A stretch of DNA of 64,000 nucleotides from Linanthus parryae (Eukaryota; Streptophyta; Magnoliopsida; Ericales; Polemoniaceae), in NCBI GenBank assembly GCA_023055425.1, contig JALGPY010000003.1:74003491-74067490 (forward strand), given 5' to 3'. The translations under genes were made by a program, and so were the position numbers. The notes beneath the pieces were generated by a model. The model made no database searches. It saw only the letters and a program-made list of their open reading frames with translations, and was not told the origin of the DNA. Shown piece by piece: positions 32,325 through 45,070 of the stretch (positions are counted from its first letter, which is position 1; every line of letters starts with the position of its first letter).

Positions 32325-34143
32325 TCAATCATATTAGTAATATTATCAAATCATTATTTCTTATTAAAAACATACTAGTATATAATATTTTATTAATAGT
32401 GAAAGTACTTTAAATTTACTTTAACTAGAAAAAAAATTATATCATAAATATAAGTACTGACACGATTTCGTATGTACGATACACAAGTGTTTGATCAATG
32501 TAAAGTGAGTATTTAAGACTCGATTTATCTTTTCCACAGAGACAGATATTGGATTATCGCTTAATCAAAAATTAGGGTTTCAGAGTAAAAACATAAGAAG
32601 TAAAAGGAGGAGTTTTGTTGAGTTGATAAACTACATACTGAAAGTGAATAACTGAAATAAATAATATTTATTTGGTATGATTTTTTGAGATTATCTCACG
32701 GTTGTAAAAACTAGGTTTCCTAGATCCCCTAGGGGTCATCTGTTTTTCAGATTTTGTATGAAAACACGCCTCTACTTATGCCACGTAATTAGTTGTGTCA
32801 TCTCCTCTCGATCTCATACACGTTGTTCCGTTCCTACAGATTTTTTGGTCCTCTCGGTCCACCTAGATATGCAGATTCGTTCTGAGTCTGCTAAGGTCTT
32901 GAGATCTCCTCTCGGTCTCACTCAATTCCTATTGCAGTCGATCTATACGCTCGGCCTACTCTTACACACCTCGCCTCTCGGTCCATGATGTGATACGGGA
33001 ATATAACATGTCTTTTTCTTCCTAACCTAGTCTGGCCACTCCCGTGCACCAGGTCAGATCTGTAGTAATCTTGGTCAGCTACTTCATTAATACATGAAAA
33101 TAAGCATCAAACACATAAATCTAAGTAGAACGTAAATTGCATTAAGATCCAAATATCATGAATCCACATCGACACTCTAAGAAAAACTGAATCCGAACCT
33201 TAGGTTCACCGAGGAACCTATATAAAGTTTAGCTACTAAAAACTAACATAATAACGATAATAAAAATTTTCATATACTAGAGAGAAGATAGAAAACATTC
33301 AAACGAATAAAATCAAAATCTGGTGACGATCTTGCTCAAAATATTTCTCCTAATGTGTGTTGTGATACCGCTACTGTTGGGTTGAGGTCCTTTTTGTACT
33401 TCACAAGTTTTCGTAAAGTTGCCGGAAATTATGAAATTCTCATTAGGCCCGAAACCGCCTCAGAAAAGTCCTCCTGTCAAAGTCTCGTAACCGTCTCAAA
33501 ATCCGAGTCTGGAAGCTTCCTGAAACATTTACATGCGTTTTGACCCAAAACTTTCCACAATTACTAAAATACCCCTGGATTATAACGACCCCGAAATATA
33601 ATCCAATCCAAATTTGGTCTTGAGAAAATTGCTGACTGACTTTGGATGACAAAATCTGAATTGACTCCGAAAACCTGGGCCTTGTGTCAAAACTACCAAA
33701 ATACCCCTGACTCAAAACCGACCTGGAAATTGACCTGTCAGTGTCTGAACATGAAATAACTGACCACAATTCTGGACACCGAGACCGTAGACCCAGGTTT
33801 TGACGTGGCTCAGAGGTGACCCACATTTCGAAGTGGGTTGGTTTTTTGGCTGGACTCAGCTTAAGCCTTGCAGCCTGTTATCGAAAATCTCTTGTTGTCT
33901 ATTTTCTTCTTCCACTATCCTCAATTCAAAATTCCAAGTAGAACTCAAGATATTCTCATCCGAGTGTAGCCAGATCATTTTCGGTTCTGGAGTTTTCTCC
34001 TTTCTCTGTGGGTTTTCACTGCTCGTTTTTTCTCCAGTCTTTCTGTTTTCCTTTCCCCTTTCTCTTGTTTTAGTCGCGGTCAAATCCTGCCCTGAGCATT
34101 TTAGCACGTGTCTTAATGCAATCCTGATTCTATCTCGGCGCGC
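32325..34143. other. Unassigned, probably old LTR-retrotransposon non-coding sequence
   Basis: No domain found. The part at 33440-33830 (words such as CAAAATACCCCTG repeated near 33565 and 33700) has the look of a Ty3-type LTR read on the minus strand, but no second copy, PBS or PPT was seen. It ends abruptly at the gag breakpoint of the next element (34143/34144). Confidence 0.35.
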
Positions 34144-36002
34144 ATCCCAAACCTCCTTGGCACTTTTGCAGTTTGAAACTCTATTGAATTCATCTGTACT
34201 AAGAGCACAATCTAACATGTTCATGGCTATGTAATTTTTGGATACCTTTTCCAACTCTGTAACTGAAAGTTCCTCTTTAGTTTTGATGGTTCTAATCCCA
34301 TCTTTAGTGGTGTAATAGACATGAGGACCATTAAGAGTGATAGACCACAACTCCATGTCTTGATCTATGAACATCTTCATCAATGCCTTCCAATGCATGA
34401 AATTGTCACCAGAGAACAATGGAGGTCCGTTGGCTGTCCTTCCCTGTGGGAATCCACCATCACCTACATTACTCATCGTCACAAGATTCCTAGATCCTTA
34501 TAAGTGACCGAAAGCTCTAATACCAATTGAAAGTTTGTAATGTAAGTATAAAATACATGATCAAATACTCTAGAGTGGGGGGGGGGGGTTGAATAGAGTA
34601 TGGAGACTTTTTTTTTTAGGAAAGTATGGAAACTTTTGCTAAAACTTAGTCTTTTGAAAACTTTAGGTAAGTAACTAAAATAATCTTAAGGCCTTGTAGG
34701 ATTTTTGATAAAAGACAGAAGTTTTCTAAGAACCAGTGAAAGCTTCACGGCCTTGACCTGTGAAAGGCTTCAAGCCTTTGAGTAACTTGTTTTGTGCTAG
34801 ATGGTTTGGAATGAAATAGAACAGTATTGTAAAGTAAATAACACAAGGATTTTATAGATCTCAGACGCAATTGGACCTAGTCTAATTCCTCCAGGATTTG
34901 GAAAACTCTTCTTATTAAACAACCAGATCTAGCCCTAGATCTCAAGCCTTAGTGAGTTACCTTACACCTATACACCTTGTGGTTCCCAACCTATCTAGTA
35001 ACAGCTACAATCTGTTGAAACAATAAGAACCTCTTGTTGCTAACTTGAACAAATAAACTTCTAATTTTGTGAGGTTTAAGAAATCGGAATGATAACAAAA
35101 ATTAAGTACAAGTATTGAGAACACAGAAAAGAAATAAGCAGTGAAGCTTGGAAGTGTTCTTCAGATTTCTGGATGATTGATTTTCTTGTTCAGCAGTGTT
35201 GACAGCTTGATTTGATTGAAGAGCTGATTGTATTATCTCCCCGCAGTAAACACTCTTCTTTATCAATGATAATTCCTCTCCCAGTCTCCTATCTTCTTTG
35301 AAATTCAAAGTGAAACTTATATCCAGCTGCAGTAACTGAATGAGAGATTTTAGGAACTGCCTCTACTAAAAATCCTCTCCCAAACATGCTTCTTTCAACA
35401 GCTATGAATGGATATCCATTAGATTTTTTTGTGAGGAGTTTTGAACGACAAACAACCCTGCAACAAACTTGATTTCAAAGTCAACCAAAATCCAGAAAAT
35501 AAATCAAGATAGAACTGGCTGTTTGGCACAACAGTTTCTGTAAGAAACTAGGCCGACAATATTGATAACTAGATAAATACCAAGTCAGCAATACGTAAAA
35601 GATACATGATAAAATTATGATTAAGACTTATATCAAGTAATTAACCAATCACAATTCCACAGATAGCCACCTGCAAGAAAGAATTAGTTAAGCTAAAAGA
35701 CTGTCAGCAGCTCAAGGCAAATCTCAAGGCCTTGGAGCTCTATGACATTCCTCACAGTTTTGAGCTTAACCCTTTCCAATCCTTGATTCAATCAAGCTGC
35801 AAACCCTGTGAGTGTTAGAAACACAAAATATAGTTCAATAATATTTGTAATACACATTAAATCAATCAACTGATCCAATGCTACACCTGCATACACAAGA
35901 TTGTTAAAGCAGACTTAACCAATTCAAAAGAAAACATAAACCCTCAAGGACTTGGAGCCTAGAACATATGTGACCACTGTCTTTCATCATCTTCAATAAA
36001 CA
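34144..36002 (-). mobile_element. Truncated Sirevirus-like element: 5' LTR, PBS and gag start
   Basis: On the minus strand a 1475-base LTR (36002 to 34528) is followed by a PBS (34525-34514, TGGTATTAGAGC with one change from tRNA-Met type) and a gag start at 34476. The gag matches the start of the 15673 gag (GDGGF, NFMHWKALMKMF, DMELWSI) and stops matching after KEVWD at 34144. Beyond this the open frame runs on into unrelated sequence to 33856. The LTR is clearly related to, but diverged from, 14123-15622. Confidence 0.82.
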
Positions 36003-36106
36003 TCCAAAATTAATACTTCATATCAAGGCAGAGAAATTGAACTATAATTTGGAAAGAAAAAAGAGAAAAGTAAAAATCACAAAAACATATACCTAGCTCG
36101 TGTTGC
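36003..36106. other. Short A-rich junction
   Basis: About 100 A-rich bases between the Sirevirus-like LTR and the first readable Athila-type gag. No LTR or PBS of the Athila-like element is present, so its 5' end is missing. Confidence 0.5.
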
Positions 36107-37560
36107 ATGAGTGTGTGGCAAAGTGATAGTACTCATAGATTGCATCACACTTTGCTTGAAGAAGAGGGTGGAAATTCCTTTGGTGAAAGTTATTCTATTA
36201 GTCCTAGTACTATTCTAGCCCATTCCAACGTTTCAAGCTCTCTTGATAGCTTTGAAATCATGGAGGAAGATGATGGACATAGTAGCAACAACGAAATGAT
36301 GCCATTTCGTACACTTAGAGATTTGATGCATCCATCTAGGAAAATTTCACCTTCTTGCTTTCTAGTTCCTTTGAATGAAAGAAATTTTGAAGTTAAAACG
36401 GGTACAATCCAACTCTTACCCAAGTATCATGGCTTAGAGGCCGAGAGTGCCTACTTTCATCTCAAGGATTTTTTTGACATTGCCTCCAATGTTTATTGTA
36501 ATGGTGTTTCTAGCAAAACTATCAAACTTAGGTTGTTTCCTTTCTCTTTGAAGGATAAATCCAAATCATGACTTCTTTCCGTGAGACCTAGGACGATAGG
36601 CACTAAGGAAGAATTGGAGAAAGAATTTCTCAAGAAATATTTCCCCACTTATATGAATAATGTCATAAAAAGGCATATATGAATTTTTGTGTTAAGGAGG
36701 GAGAGCCACTTCCCCAAGCTTGGGAGACCTTCAAGGATCTCCTTATTGCTTGTCCTCATCATGGATTTGAAACTTGGAGATTGATTAGCTCCTTTTATGA
36801 GGGTTTGTCATCCAACCACAAACACACATCGAGTCCATGAATGGGGGATATTTCTTTTCAAAAGGTGTAGAGGAGGGGTGGGAATGTATAAATGAGATTT
36901 GTGAAGAAGTTCAATCTTGGGACATCAATAAGCCTTCAAAAGAAATGTCTTCTACGCCTAAAAGTAGCATGCATTACCTTAAGTCTAAGAATGATGCACT
37001 GTGCTCTTATTGTATTGATTCTCATTAGTTAGGAAATTATCCCGACTTCCTAAGAGCCCAAGAGCTCATGGGTGAGCAAGTGAATATGCTCAATTCCAAC
37101 AATTATGGGAAGTCATATGACAACTCGCCATAATCGGCCACCTATAACTCAAATTAGAGAAATCACCCTAATTTCTCATGGAGACAAGGCCAAGATACCC
37201 AAGTGAATCCCTCTAGTTCTACGTATGTCCCCTCAAACAAGAGGAGTTTTGAGGAAAATTTAAAATAATTTATGGCTAACCAAAACCAAACAAACCAAGA
37301 GTTGAGAAACTCCAACCAATAGTTGAAAAAATGCGTTGGCTAGGTTGGAGGCTACCATAAATGCTCAAGAGAAGAGAAAATTCCCATCTCAACCTCAACA
37401 AAACCCAAGAGGGGCAAAGCTTCAACCATGTGGAGAATGCTAAGGCCATCACCGTTTTGAGAAATGAGAAAGTTGTTGACTATGGACTTCCAAGTGGGGA
37501 TTCCAATGAAAATGAGGAAGAAGAGTGTGAGAAGAGTGGTGACCAAGAGAGAGTTGTTGA
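36107..37560 (+). pseudogene. Athila-type Ty3 gag, broken into several frames
   Basis: The frame from ATG 36107 (154 codons) contains RTLRDLMHPSR and TIQLLPKYHGLEAESAYFHL, ending FPFSLKDKSKS, the conserved start of Athila/Tat gag (family: RTLRELL-P...IQLLPKF-G---EDPH-HLK-F...FPFSL). The reading resumes from 36679 in another frame (EGEPLPQAWETFKDLL) and again from 36837, with a CSYCIDSH piece that may be a damaged zinc knuckle near 37005. Stops follow at about 37030 and beyond. At least three frame changes. Confidence 0.8.
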
Positions 37561-37599
37561 CTCGCAAGAGTCAAAAAGAGTCTTGAGAAAGGGAAAGAA

Positions 37600-39113
37600 G
37601 TGGTTGATAATGAAGAAATTAGGATTGTTCCACATTTTCCCCAAAGACTAGTGGCCAATAAGATAAAAGAAAGACACAAATACATCATTGAGACATTTCA
37701 AAATGTTAAGATAAACATCCCTCTCTTGGATGCTATCAAACAAATTCCGGCTTATGCCAAATTTCTCAAGGATTGGTGCACTTTCAAGAGAACACTTCAA
37801 GTAAGAAAGAAGGCTTTTCTTACCGAGCAAGTGAGCTCACTTATCCAACATAACCTCTCTCGTAAGTATAAAGATCCGGGTTCACATACCATCATTTACA
37901 CAATTGGAGAGCATAAAATTCATAATTCTTTGTTAGATTTGGGTACAAGTGTAAACCTTCTTCCATACCCGGTGTATCAGAAGTTGGGGTTGGGTGAGTT
38001 AAAACCCACAAGAGTGATTCTCCAATTGGCAGATATCTCTACTAGAGTCCCTATAGGTATCATTGAGGATGTGTTGGTTCAAGTGAACCAATGTTACTTT
38101 CTGGTAAATTTTATTATCTTAGACACCTCTCCTTTGGCCACTGACACATCATCTATCCCCATCATTTTAGAGAGACTATTTCTTGCTATATATAATGCAA
38201 TAATAAATTTTAGGAGTGGTATGATGAATATTACATTTGGGAACATGACGTTAGAGCTTAACATTTTTAATGCATGTATTCACCCAAGATTACAAGATGA
38301 TGATGATGATGATGATGATGACATATGTGAAGTGAGTTGGGTTGAATCATATGTTGAAGATGTTCTTACTCTTGCTAAATGCTCCAAAGAGTCAAATGAG
38401 CTTACATTGGAAGATTTAAATTTTTCGTGTGATTGTGAGTCTCTTGCCTGTCTTCTCATTGAAGGGGACATTAATTTTGAGGAAGAGGAGAAATTTTTAG
38501 CACAACTTGACCAAGAGTCACGTCATGAGAATGTTAGAATTGAGAGTGATTTTCATGATAGAAAGGTATTTCCTTCCATAATGAAGGAAGCTCCAACATA
38601 TGATTTGAAACCCCCTATTTTATTTTGAGAAACACATTATTAGGGGTTGATGATAATCTTGCTTGCATGGCTAATGAGGATGACTTAGAGGATATTCTAG
38701 GAGACCCCCCTTCACTAGAGATTGTGGATGGACCTTCAAGTAAGTTGGGGGGTCCAAGTGTAGGTTGTGAGAATTTTGATATCTTCACTCACATCTCTCC
38801 CATTGAGCGTAATGAAAGTGAATTCCATGTTGTAAAAAATGATTGGGAGAAAATTTTAGAAGAAAGCGTGAAATTGATGAATGAGAATTCTTTTGTTCAT
38901 ATGTCAAAAAAGGATCACAAAATAGATTTTTGTTGTGAAAATATTTTTCTCATTGAAGGTATCAAGTTAACTAGTGGTAAATATCATCCTCTTGAATTTT
39001 CTCATGATTCTTCTATTATTTTTAATTTTAAAGGTGAGTCAATGTTTCCTATCAAAATATGTGATGTCTCTTTCATTTTCTTTGAAAAGAGATTTTTGAA
39101 TATTTTATTTTAA
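37600..39113 (+). pseudogene. Athila-type protease region and C-terminal extension, no RT
   Basis: The frame 37600-38628 has no ATG start and is the continuation of the gag-pol polyprotein. It contains FPQRL, PLLDAIKQIPAYAKFLKD, PGSHTI and the retropepsin core LLDLGTSVNLLPYPVYQKLGLG (shown here as LLDLGTSVN and YQKLGLG), where DLG replaces the usual DLGA/DSGA active site. ILERLFLA stands for the usual ILGRPFLAT. An Asp run (38297-38320) follows. The next frame (38625-39113) is charged and unrecognised. RT, RNase H and integrase should follow in an autonomous Athila and none is present. Confidence 0.82.
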
Positions 39114-40994
39114 AAACAAGAGAGTGCTATTTTCATCAAGAAAGGAACACTCTAATCCTTTCATTTTCATTTACTTGATCCGGGTATTTGTTACCCAATT
39201 ACAGAATGTGAAAGGAAAGTTGAGAGTGCAAAGAATGAAATAGGGTTACCTTGACCCTACTCATGCTCATAGTCATAGGCAAGCTTGCCTTGACTACAAT
39301 AAATTAAAAGGGCCATGACTTGACTTCTTCAATTTAGAAGTCGTCTATTGTACATAAATAAATTATTAGTTAATATATTTGCTTTATCTAACTATTTTGT
39401 AGGTTGCTCATGGATGATTGATGGCGCTTGGTGACCAAAGATGTGTATGAGGTCTCTCTATCCCTTTTATCTCTTGCAAAAATTTACATGCTCTTCCATT
39501 GTTCTCACACATTGAGAACAATGTGATATTTTTGTTGGGGGGGGGGGAATAAACTTATATCTTGTTTAAATGGTTACTTGCATGATTATTCTGTCATTAG
39601 TGGTTTACATGAAAAATACAAAAAAATGAAAAAAGTGAAAATCCAAAAAAAAAAAAAAAAAAAAAAAAAACAAAACAAAATTGAAAAGAAAATGTGTGAA
39701 CCTTTCATGAGAAGCATCACTCTTTTCCCTTGTCAAACCATAGATTTTTTTTTCTTTCTTTGATAGTTTTATTTATTTAACCTTTCATCTTGAGTCTAGA
39801 TTTTATTTTATTATTTGATAGATTTATTGAGTCTTACAAAGTTTTAATTGAGTCACTTATTTCAAAAAAAAAAAGAAAAAAGAAAAACATGAAAAAAGTA
39901 AAAATGGGGAATTTTAGGAAGCTAGATGTTTTCAAATAAAACATCTAAGTCCATATTCGTTTTGTTTTTATTTTATAAGGAACTCAATACATCTACACCA
40001 ATAACCCAAATCCCCCGATCTCATGCGTTCTCACAAAGCGCACACTAAATTTACGTTTCATGTTTAAGTCTTTCAAGCTAAGTTGATCACGTAAACTTTG
40101 ACTTCTTCTACTTATGAGAAAGTGTACACTCTCCAAAGCTATTTGGACTTTACTAAAAATATTTTATTCTAATCGTTTTTGTGGTGGAAATTTGTAGCCC
40201 ATTGGAATGGTGGTGATCAATGACACCCCATGAGATGTCTAGGAAATAAAGGGGTGTCCGGGGATCAATGTTAAGTCACCACCTAGATAGCTCCCTTGGT
40301 TTAGCTTTAAAAGCGCACTCACGTGTATATTCCTCAATTTTGTTGTGGGTCTTGGAGATCCTCGAATTAGAGGTGGAAATATAAAAAAAAATGTTAAATT
40401 CTATAAATTTCAAAAAAGAATGATGAAAAATAGCTCCACCTCACAAAAAATCTAGGAAAGGATCATAAAAGCCCACAACCACATCCTCATTCTTATTTTT
40501 TTTTGTTCAAAGCTTTGGAGGTCCATCCTACATGGGTGCTTTTGAATAAGTATGAGAATGGCTAGTTTCATGTGATCCTTATTTTGGAGGCATACATTCT
40601 TGCGAATTGGACTTAACTAAACAAGTTTTAAGGATCGCATGAGTCACCTTGTACCAAACACCACCCACATTTGTATGATATATGCTTAGACGTCCATAGG
40701 CTTCTTTCTCAATTCTTTTAGACTTAAGAATTTATTTGAGGAAACATTTGTGCATTCTTCTTTTCCCCCACCAAAAAAAACTTAAAATTAGCTAGTAATC
40801 GTCAGGATTTTATTTTCTTTGGGTTCCCACTTAGGATAGATAATGTGTGAGTGTGTTTGTAAATATTTCAGTCTAGATTAGAACTGAGTCAAGCCTTGTC
40901 TAGTTGTGTGTGTGTCTCTCATCATTTGTTCTTCACTAGTTTACTACTTGCATCGCTCTCTTTGCTAGAGGACGAGTAAAATTCTAGTTGGGGG
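39114..40994 (+). other. Non-coding tail of the Athila-like element
   Basis: AT-rich with two poly(A) patches (39645-39670, 39865-39885). It holds a CACATTGAGAACAATGTG palindrome-like motif and a G run at 39537-39548, in the place where Athila-type elements carry a first purine tract after pol. A second GAGGACGAG...GTTGGGGGTG motif stands just before the LTR. Confidence 0.6.
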
Positions 40995-40996
40995 TG
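40985..40996 (+). other. Polypurine tract of the Athila-like element
   Basis: TAGTTGGGGGTG directly precedes TGTTGATGAATTG, the LTR start. Confidence 0.65.
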
Positions 40997-42996
40997 TGTT
41001 GATGAATTGAAATTGCATATTTTAGTAGGTTAATGAACTCTTCATAACTTGCTTATACGTGCGATTTATCTATTTTATCTCTCTTTTTAGACTTATGCTT
41101 GTTATCGTAGTTTTGGTTGTTTTTATCTTGTTTTGTAGGTCAAGACATGGTAGGGAAAGCTTGAATGACGAACTCAGATGATTTGGAGGGCTAAGAGACA
41201 TGAAGAAGGTACTTGGAGCACTTGATTAGAAGATTATTTAAGATTTCAAGGTCCAAGTGAGAAGAAAAATAGAGTTTCTCAAAGTCACATTCAAGGGTGA
41301 AAGAGAGAAGAAACTAGCAGAAACGGGGCTAAAATGGAGTTTCTCAAACGTTTCAAGTGTTGTTTTGAAGATTTTGTAACGGAGGGGGGGGGGGGTACTT
41401 ATGCCTTAAAACTACATGCAAGGGGGTATTTTAAAGCCCCAACAAACAAGTGGGGGCCAAACTGCTATTTCGGCAAAACAATAACAACACACGCGTCTTT
41501 CTCTCTCTCTCTCTCTCCCCGACACACCTGCGAGAAGACCCATCAACCTCCATTGTTGTGCGACCGTCGCTCTACAAAGCCTCACCTCGGCCTCAAATCT
41601 CAACAAAATTTTCTCAAAATGGTCCCAAAATACTCCCAGCCCGAGATCTACCTAGCTATGCCCTAAAAACGTCTCAAGAACTCTTCTAGAAGAAACGCCC
41701 AATTTCTAATGTTCATGAAGAGCGGCTACAAATCGACGATTTAGAGGAATTAAGATCAATTCAAGAGCTGAGATTCATCCTTGGAGGCTAAGGAACCCTT
41801 TCCCACTGCGTATATAAGCCGAACTCGAAGATTGAAGAACTCTCTCCCACCTCACGATTTTTCTGAACGGAATCTCTGACCCTCTCTCTTCTATCTCGTT
41901 TCTTCACCTTTCCAGGTCTGTTCTTGGTGATTCCGAGCTCAATCTTGAGCTATCTCGGAGCCAAGAACAAGCATAGATGGAGAGAGGGCCGTATTATCAC
42001 TTTTCCGGTAACTTTTATCCATTTTTCAGTCAAATTCTTGACTGATTTTCTGGGTAGCTGCTGTTAGTTGAGGATTTTGGTTAAATTAGCCGCTATTAGT
42101 TGGTTAGGTAGTTTGGAATCAATTTATAGTAGTTTGAATCAAGTATTAGTGTCTTTTTTCTTCATTTTGGGCATTTGAAGCAAGGTCTTGGGTTTAAATT
42201 GAAGAATATTTTGTGTATTCTTGAGTATAAGCTTGAATCTAATGAAAATCTTCATGAATATGCTTAACATCTCTCGTGTTTCTCTCTTAGACATGAGTGG
42301 CTAATTTTGTTGTTGGTTGAAGTTGATGAATCTATGTGTATTTGGTGTGGATTCAATTATTGAATCAATGAGTTGAGAAGTTCCTCTTGTGACTCATGGG
42401 TGAACAAGTGTTGGAATAAAAATCCGAATTTTAGCTTCATCTTGTATGTGGATTCATGAATGAATATAGATCCTTGATATTTGATACAACTTAGTTTTGG
42501 GTTTCACTAGTGTTCTTCATGAATCACACTTGAATTTGACATTAGAATACACACATCTCCTTGCAAAATCATTTGGGTGTTGGATTCATACACATCACAC
42601 CTAGAGAATTCAACTAAGACCAACTCTTCTCTCAATATTAAAATTCTTCTCAAATTTTAGACTCTCTTTAATCTACCAGTTGTTTGCTTAGTTTCTTTAA
42701 AATTTCTCTACCAACAAATACTTGCTCCATCAAGTCTCTCTTGGTGGATTTTGAAGCCTAACTAGCTAGAAAAGCCTTTGAAAAATTTACTTTCATTGCA
42801 CTTTAGTTTAGTTAGTTGCTTAGTATATTTGTTAGCTTAGAGTGTTCCCTTTTTCCCAATCCTTGTGGAAATCGACCCCGTTCTTACTCGGGTACTACTT
42901 GAAACAATATTCCTACACTTGAGAATTATCGCGAACTATATTCCACATAGTACATTTATCCTACTTGGGTTCAAGTTTATCTTTATTCTACTTACA
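40997..42996 (+). repeat. 3' LTR of the Athila-like element
   Basis: It starts TGTTGATGAATTG after the purine tract. Near its end it holds AATCCTTGTGGAAATCGACC followed by CCGTTCTTACTCGGGTACTA, a phrase typical of the LTR end of plant Athila/Tat elements. The right boundary is placed at CTTACA because copia integrase coding resumes by about 42997; it may be off by some ten bases. No partner LTR is in the window. Open frames at 41334-41689 are not considered genes. Confidence 0.7.
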
Positions 42997-43430
42997 TAAA
43001 ATTCATGACCCAAATTCTTTATGAATGACAAACTAGGACACTTCTTAGTCCATATCTCATGTGGTGTTTTTCATAATTAATTTAAATGGAACAAGGTTAA
43101 TGGCGAAATTTGCTGTAATTAGAACATGACCCCTAAATAAAACTGGAAGTTCTGTTAGACGCATCATGGACCGAACCGTGTCCTAACAAGGTTCGATCTC
43201 TCCTCTTCGACAGACCATACTCATGTGGTGTTCTAGGTTGAGCGAGTGTGGATCATATCTAACACTCCCATAGATGCTTTTCAGACTCTAGGCTTAAGTA
43301 ATCTCCTCCACGATCCCATCGTAGAGCCATGATACTTTTGCCAAGATGGCTCTCTACTTTATTCTTGAATTCCACGAACTCTTCAAAGGATTGTGATTTG
43401 TTCCTTCATAAGATACTCAAAATAAACAGA
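42997..43430 (-). pseudogene. Copia integrase remnant
   Basis: Read downward on the minus strand: SQSFEEFVEFKNKVESHLGK, then ALRWDRGGDYLS (second catalytic D region), a scrambled middle with MMRLTELP, then PHEIWTKKCPSLSFIKNLG. This is the order of the copia integrase core (family ALRSDRGGEYLS...MVRSMM---LP...PYEIW-GK-PSLS-LK-WG). Multiple frame changes. Confidence 0.75.
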
Positions 43431-44139
43431 ACAACATTTGTCCATTATTTTTAATAAAAATGTTTTTCTTGTCCAAACAAGAAACTGTGATACTGTCCAT
43501 ACTCAAAGTAGTGACATAATCATATTTGTCTAATTCGTGGATAATTTCAAAAAGGTAGAGATAATTCCTTACGGCTAATTCAGCAACCCCTTGCTTCATG
43601 GCCCCACGTGTAGGGTTATTTCTTCCTTATCCAATTGTCTACATCTCTTGAGATCCTCCACATTTCTATAAACGTGAGATCCTCATATACTCATGATGAT
43701 GAGATAGACGCATTGAATTCTATAACAAAAATACCTAAATTAGAATTCAAAACTCATTTATTATTTCCTTCCAGGTACTTTGGGCAGTCTCTCTTCCTCT
43801 ACACCACCTATGGGACTTTAAGGCAATTTGATTTTAGCAACAAGCTTGCTTTATACCCATGTGGTCGGCGCAAACTTTTTTCCCTTTCCCATGATATTAA
43901 CCATTAACATGTTTTGCCTTAGTCCTTTATGTGTGCTTTGTTTAGTGATTCTCAATCATATTGAGTAAATCACCTTTGAACAAAACTATAATTGCATCCA
44001 ATGCAATTCTCGGTCCAATAGGGAGAATAACTACTTATTATCTATCTATCTCATAGATAACTTCCAGTCTCTAAGCTTTCAATTCTATTGAAGCAGCTTA
44101 GTTGCGCTTGACCTCTTACTTCAGCCGTTACACATTACT
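43431..44139 (-). other. Rearranged leader-like segment inside the copia element
   Basis: The part 43920-44240 is a second copy of the leader segment at 44780-45070, now on the wrong side of gag. The part 43431-43900 has short open frames that match nothing I recognise. Confidence 0.55.
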
Positions 44140-44560
44140 AGCTTGTGTCGTCGCGTCATATCTCGATGAATCAAGTCGCCTTGCTTTGGCAAGCCCGAAC
44201 TCATTTCATCTTGATCATGACGAGTGCTAAGCAAGAGAGTGAAAAGTTGAGCAACACTTTAAACCTTTCATTTCTAGCTCGCTCTTTGAAAGAGCTTCTT
44301 TTAATGTATGATCATATCATACGCCTCCATGTTTCGCATCTTGCTTCCAAATCTCAGAGTTCATGGCAGCTAACATGAGGCATAAGACATCCAAAGAACC
44401 ACTCTTTGATGTTCATTCCGTTATATTTTAGTGTGTTTTGGTAGTCGGTATGTTCTACGATGTGCAACATTTTTCTTTTATTTGCTAACAATTCTCAATT
44501 TTTTTATACGAGTCTAGAAATAGATTCTAGACAGCTTGTCATTCTCAAGGACATAAATTC
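44140..44560 (-). pseudogene. Copia gag remnant
   Basis: Minus-strand frames give CLMLAAMNSE, then WKQDAKHG and YDMIIH, and a KERARNERFKV stretch. They correspond to the copia gag core (VLCYMLASM-PELQRQHE-MDAYDMI-HL-ELFQEAARTER), in several frames. Confidence 0.65.
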
Positions 44561-44779
44561 GCGTTTATTTCTTTAATTCCATGGGTATTCAACACTAAAG
44601 GATCATGCAAAATATTGTGACGTTGTACTATATTTAATAAGGACTTAAATTATTAAACATAGATCCACTATTTTTCTCACATTAATAACCCTCAATTTTA
44701 ATGCGGAAGAAATCATTGTATTTTCTAGTGGGTCCAAGACCCATATTTCACTTTTTATTGAGCTTTCTTTGGCAAGTCA

Positions 44780-45070
44780 CCCAAAAATTAATTATTTAGG
44801 TAAGAACAATTCCAATTGCATCCTTATGAAACTCTTGTTCAATTGGGCAAATAACTCCTTATTTATCGATCCCATAAATAATCCCAATTGGTTGCCTCTA
44901 GGTTTTAATCATATCAAAATCACCTAGTTGTGTTCAACCTCTTACTTCAATAATTGCACATTACTTGCTTGTGCCATCACATCACATCATGATGAACCAA
45001 GTCGCCCTGCTTTGGCACGCACGAGCTTGGAAAAGCATGATCATGATGAGTGTTTAAGTAACGAGAAGGC
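44780..45070 (-). repeat. Leader segment duplicated at 43920-44240
   Basis: Shared words on the plus strand include CAAGTCGCC...GCTTTGGCA, GTGCCATCACATCA/GTGTCGTCGCGTCA and AATTCTCG/CTCTTG...CAATAGGG. The same leader segment in the plus-strand relative lies at about 63280-63620, where it occurs once, before gag. Confidence 0.65.

Noticed and set aside
32450..33300. Possible LTR retrotransposon interior
   Set aside because: Texture suggests retrotransposon DNA but no LTR pair, PBS, PPT or domain could be identified.
41334..41689. Overlapping open frames of about 80-110 codons
   Set aside because: They lie inside the Athila-like LTR and cross a poly(G) run and a CT microsatellite; not coding.
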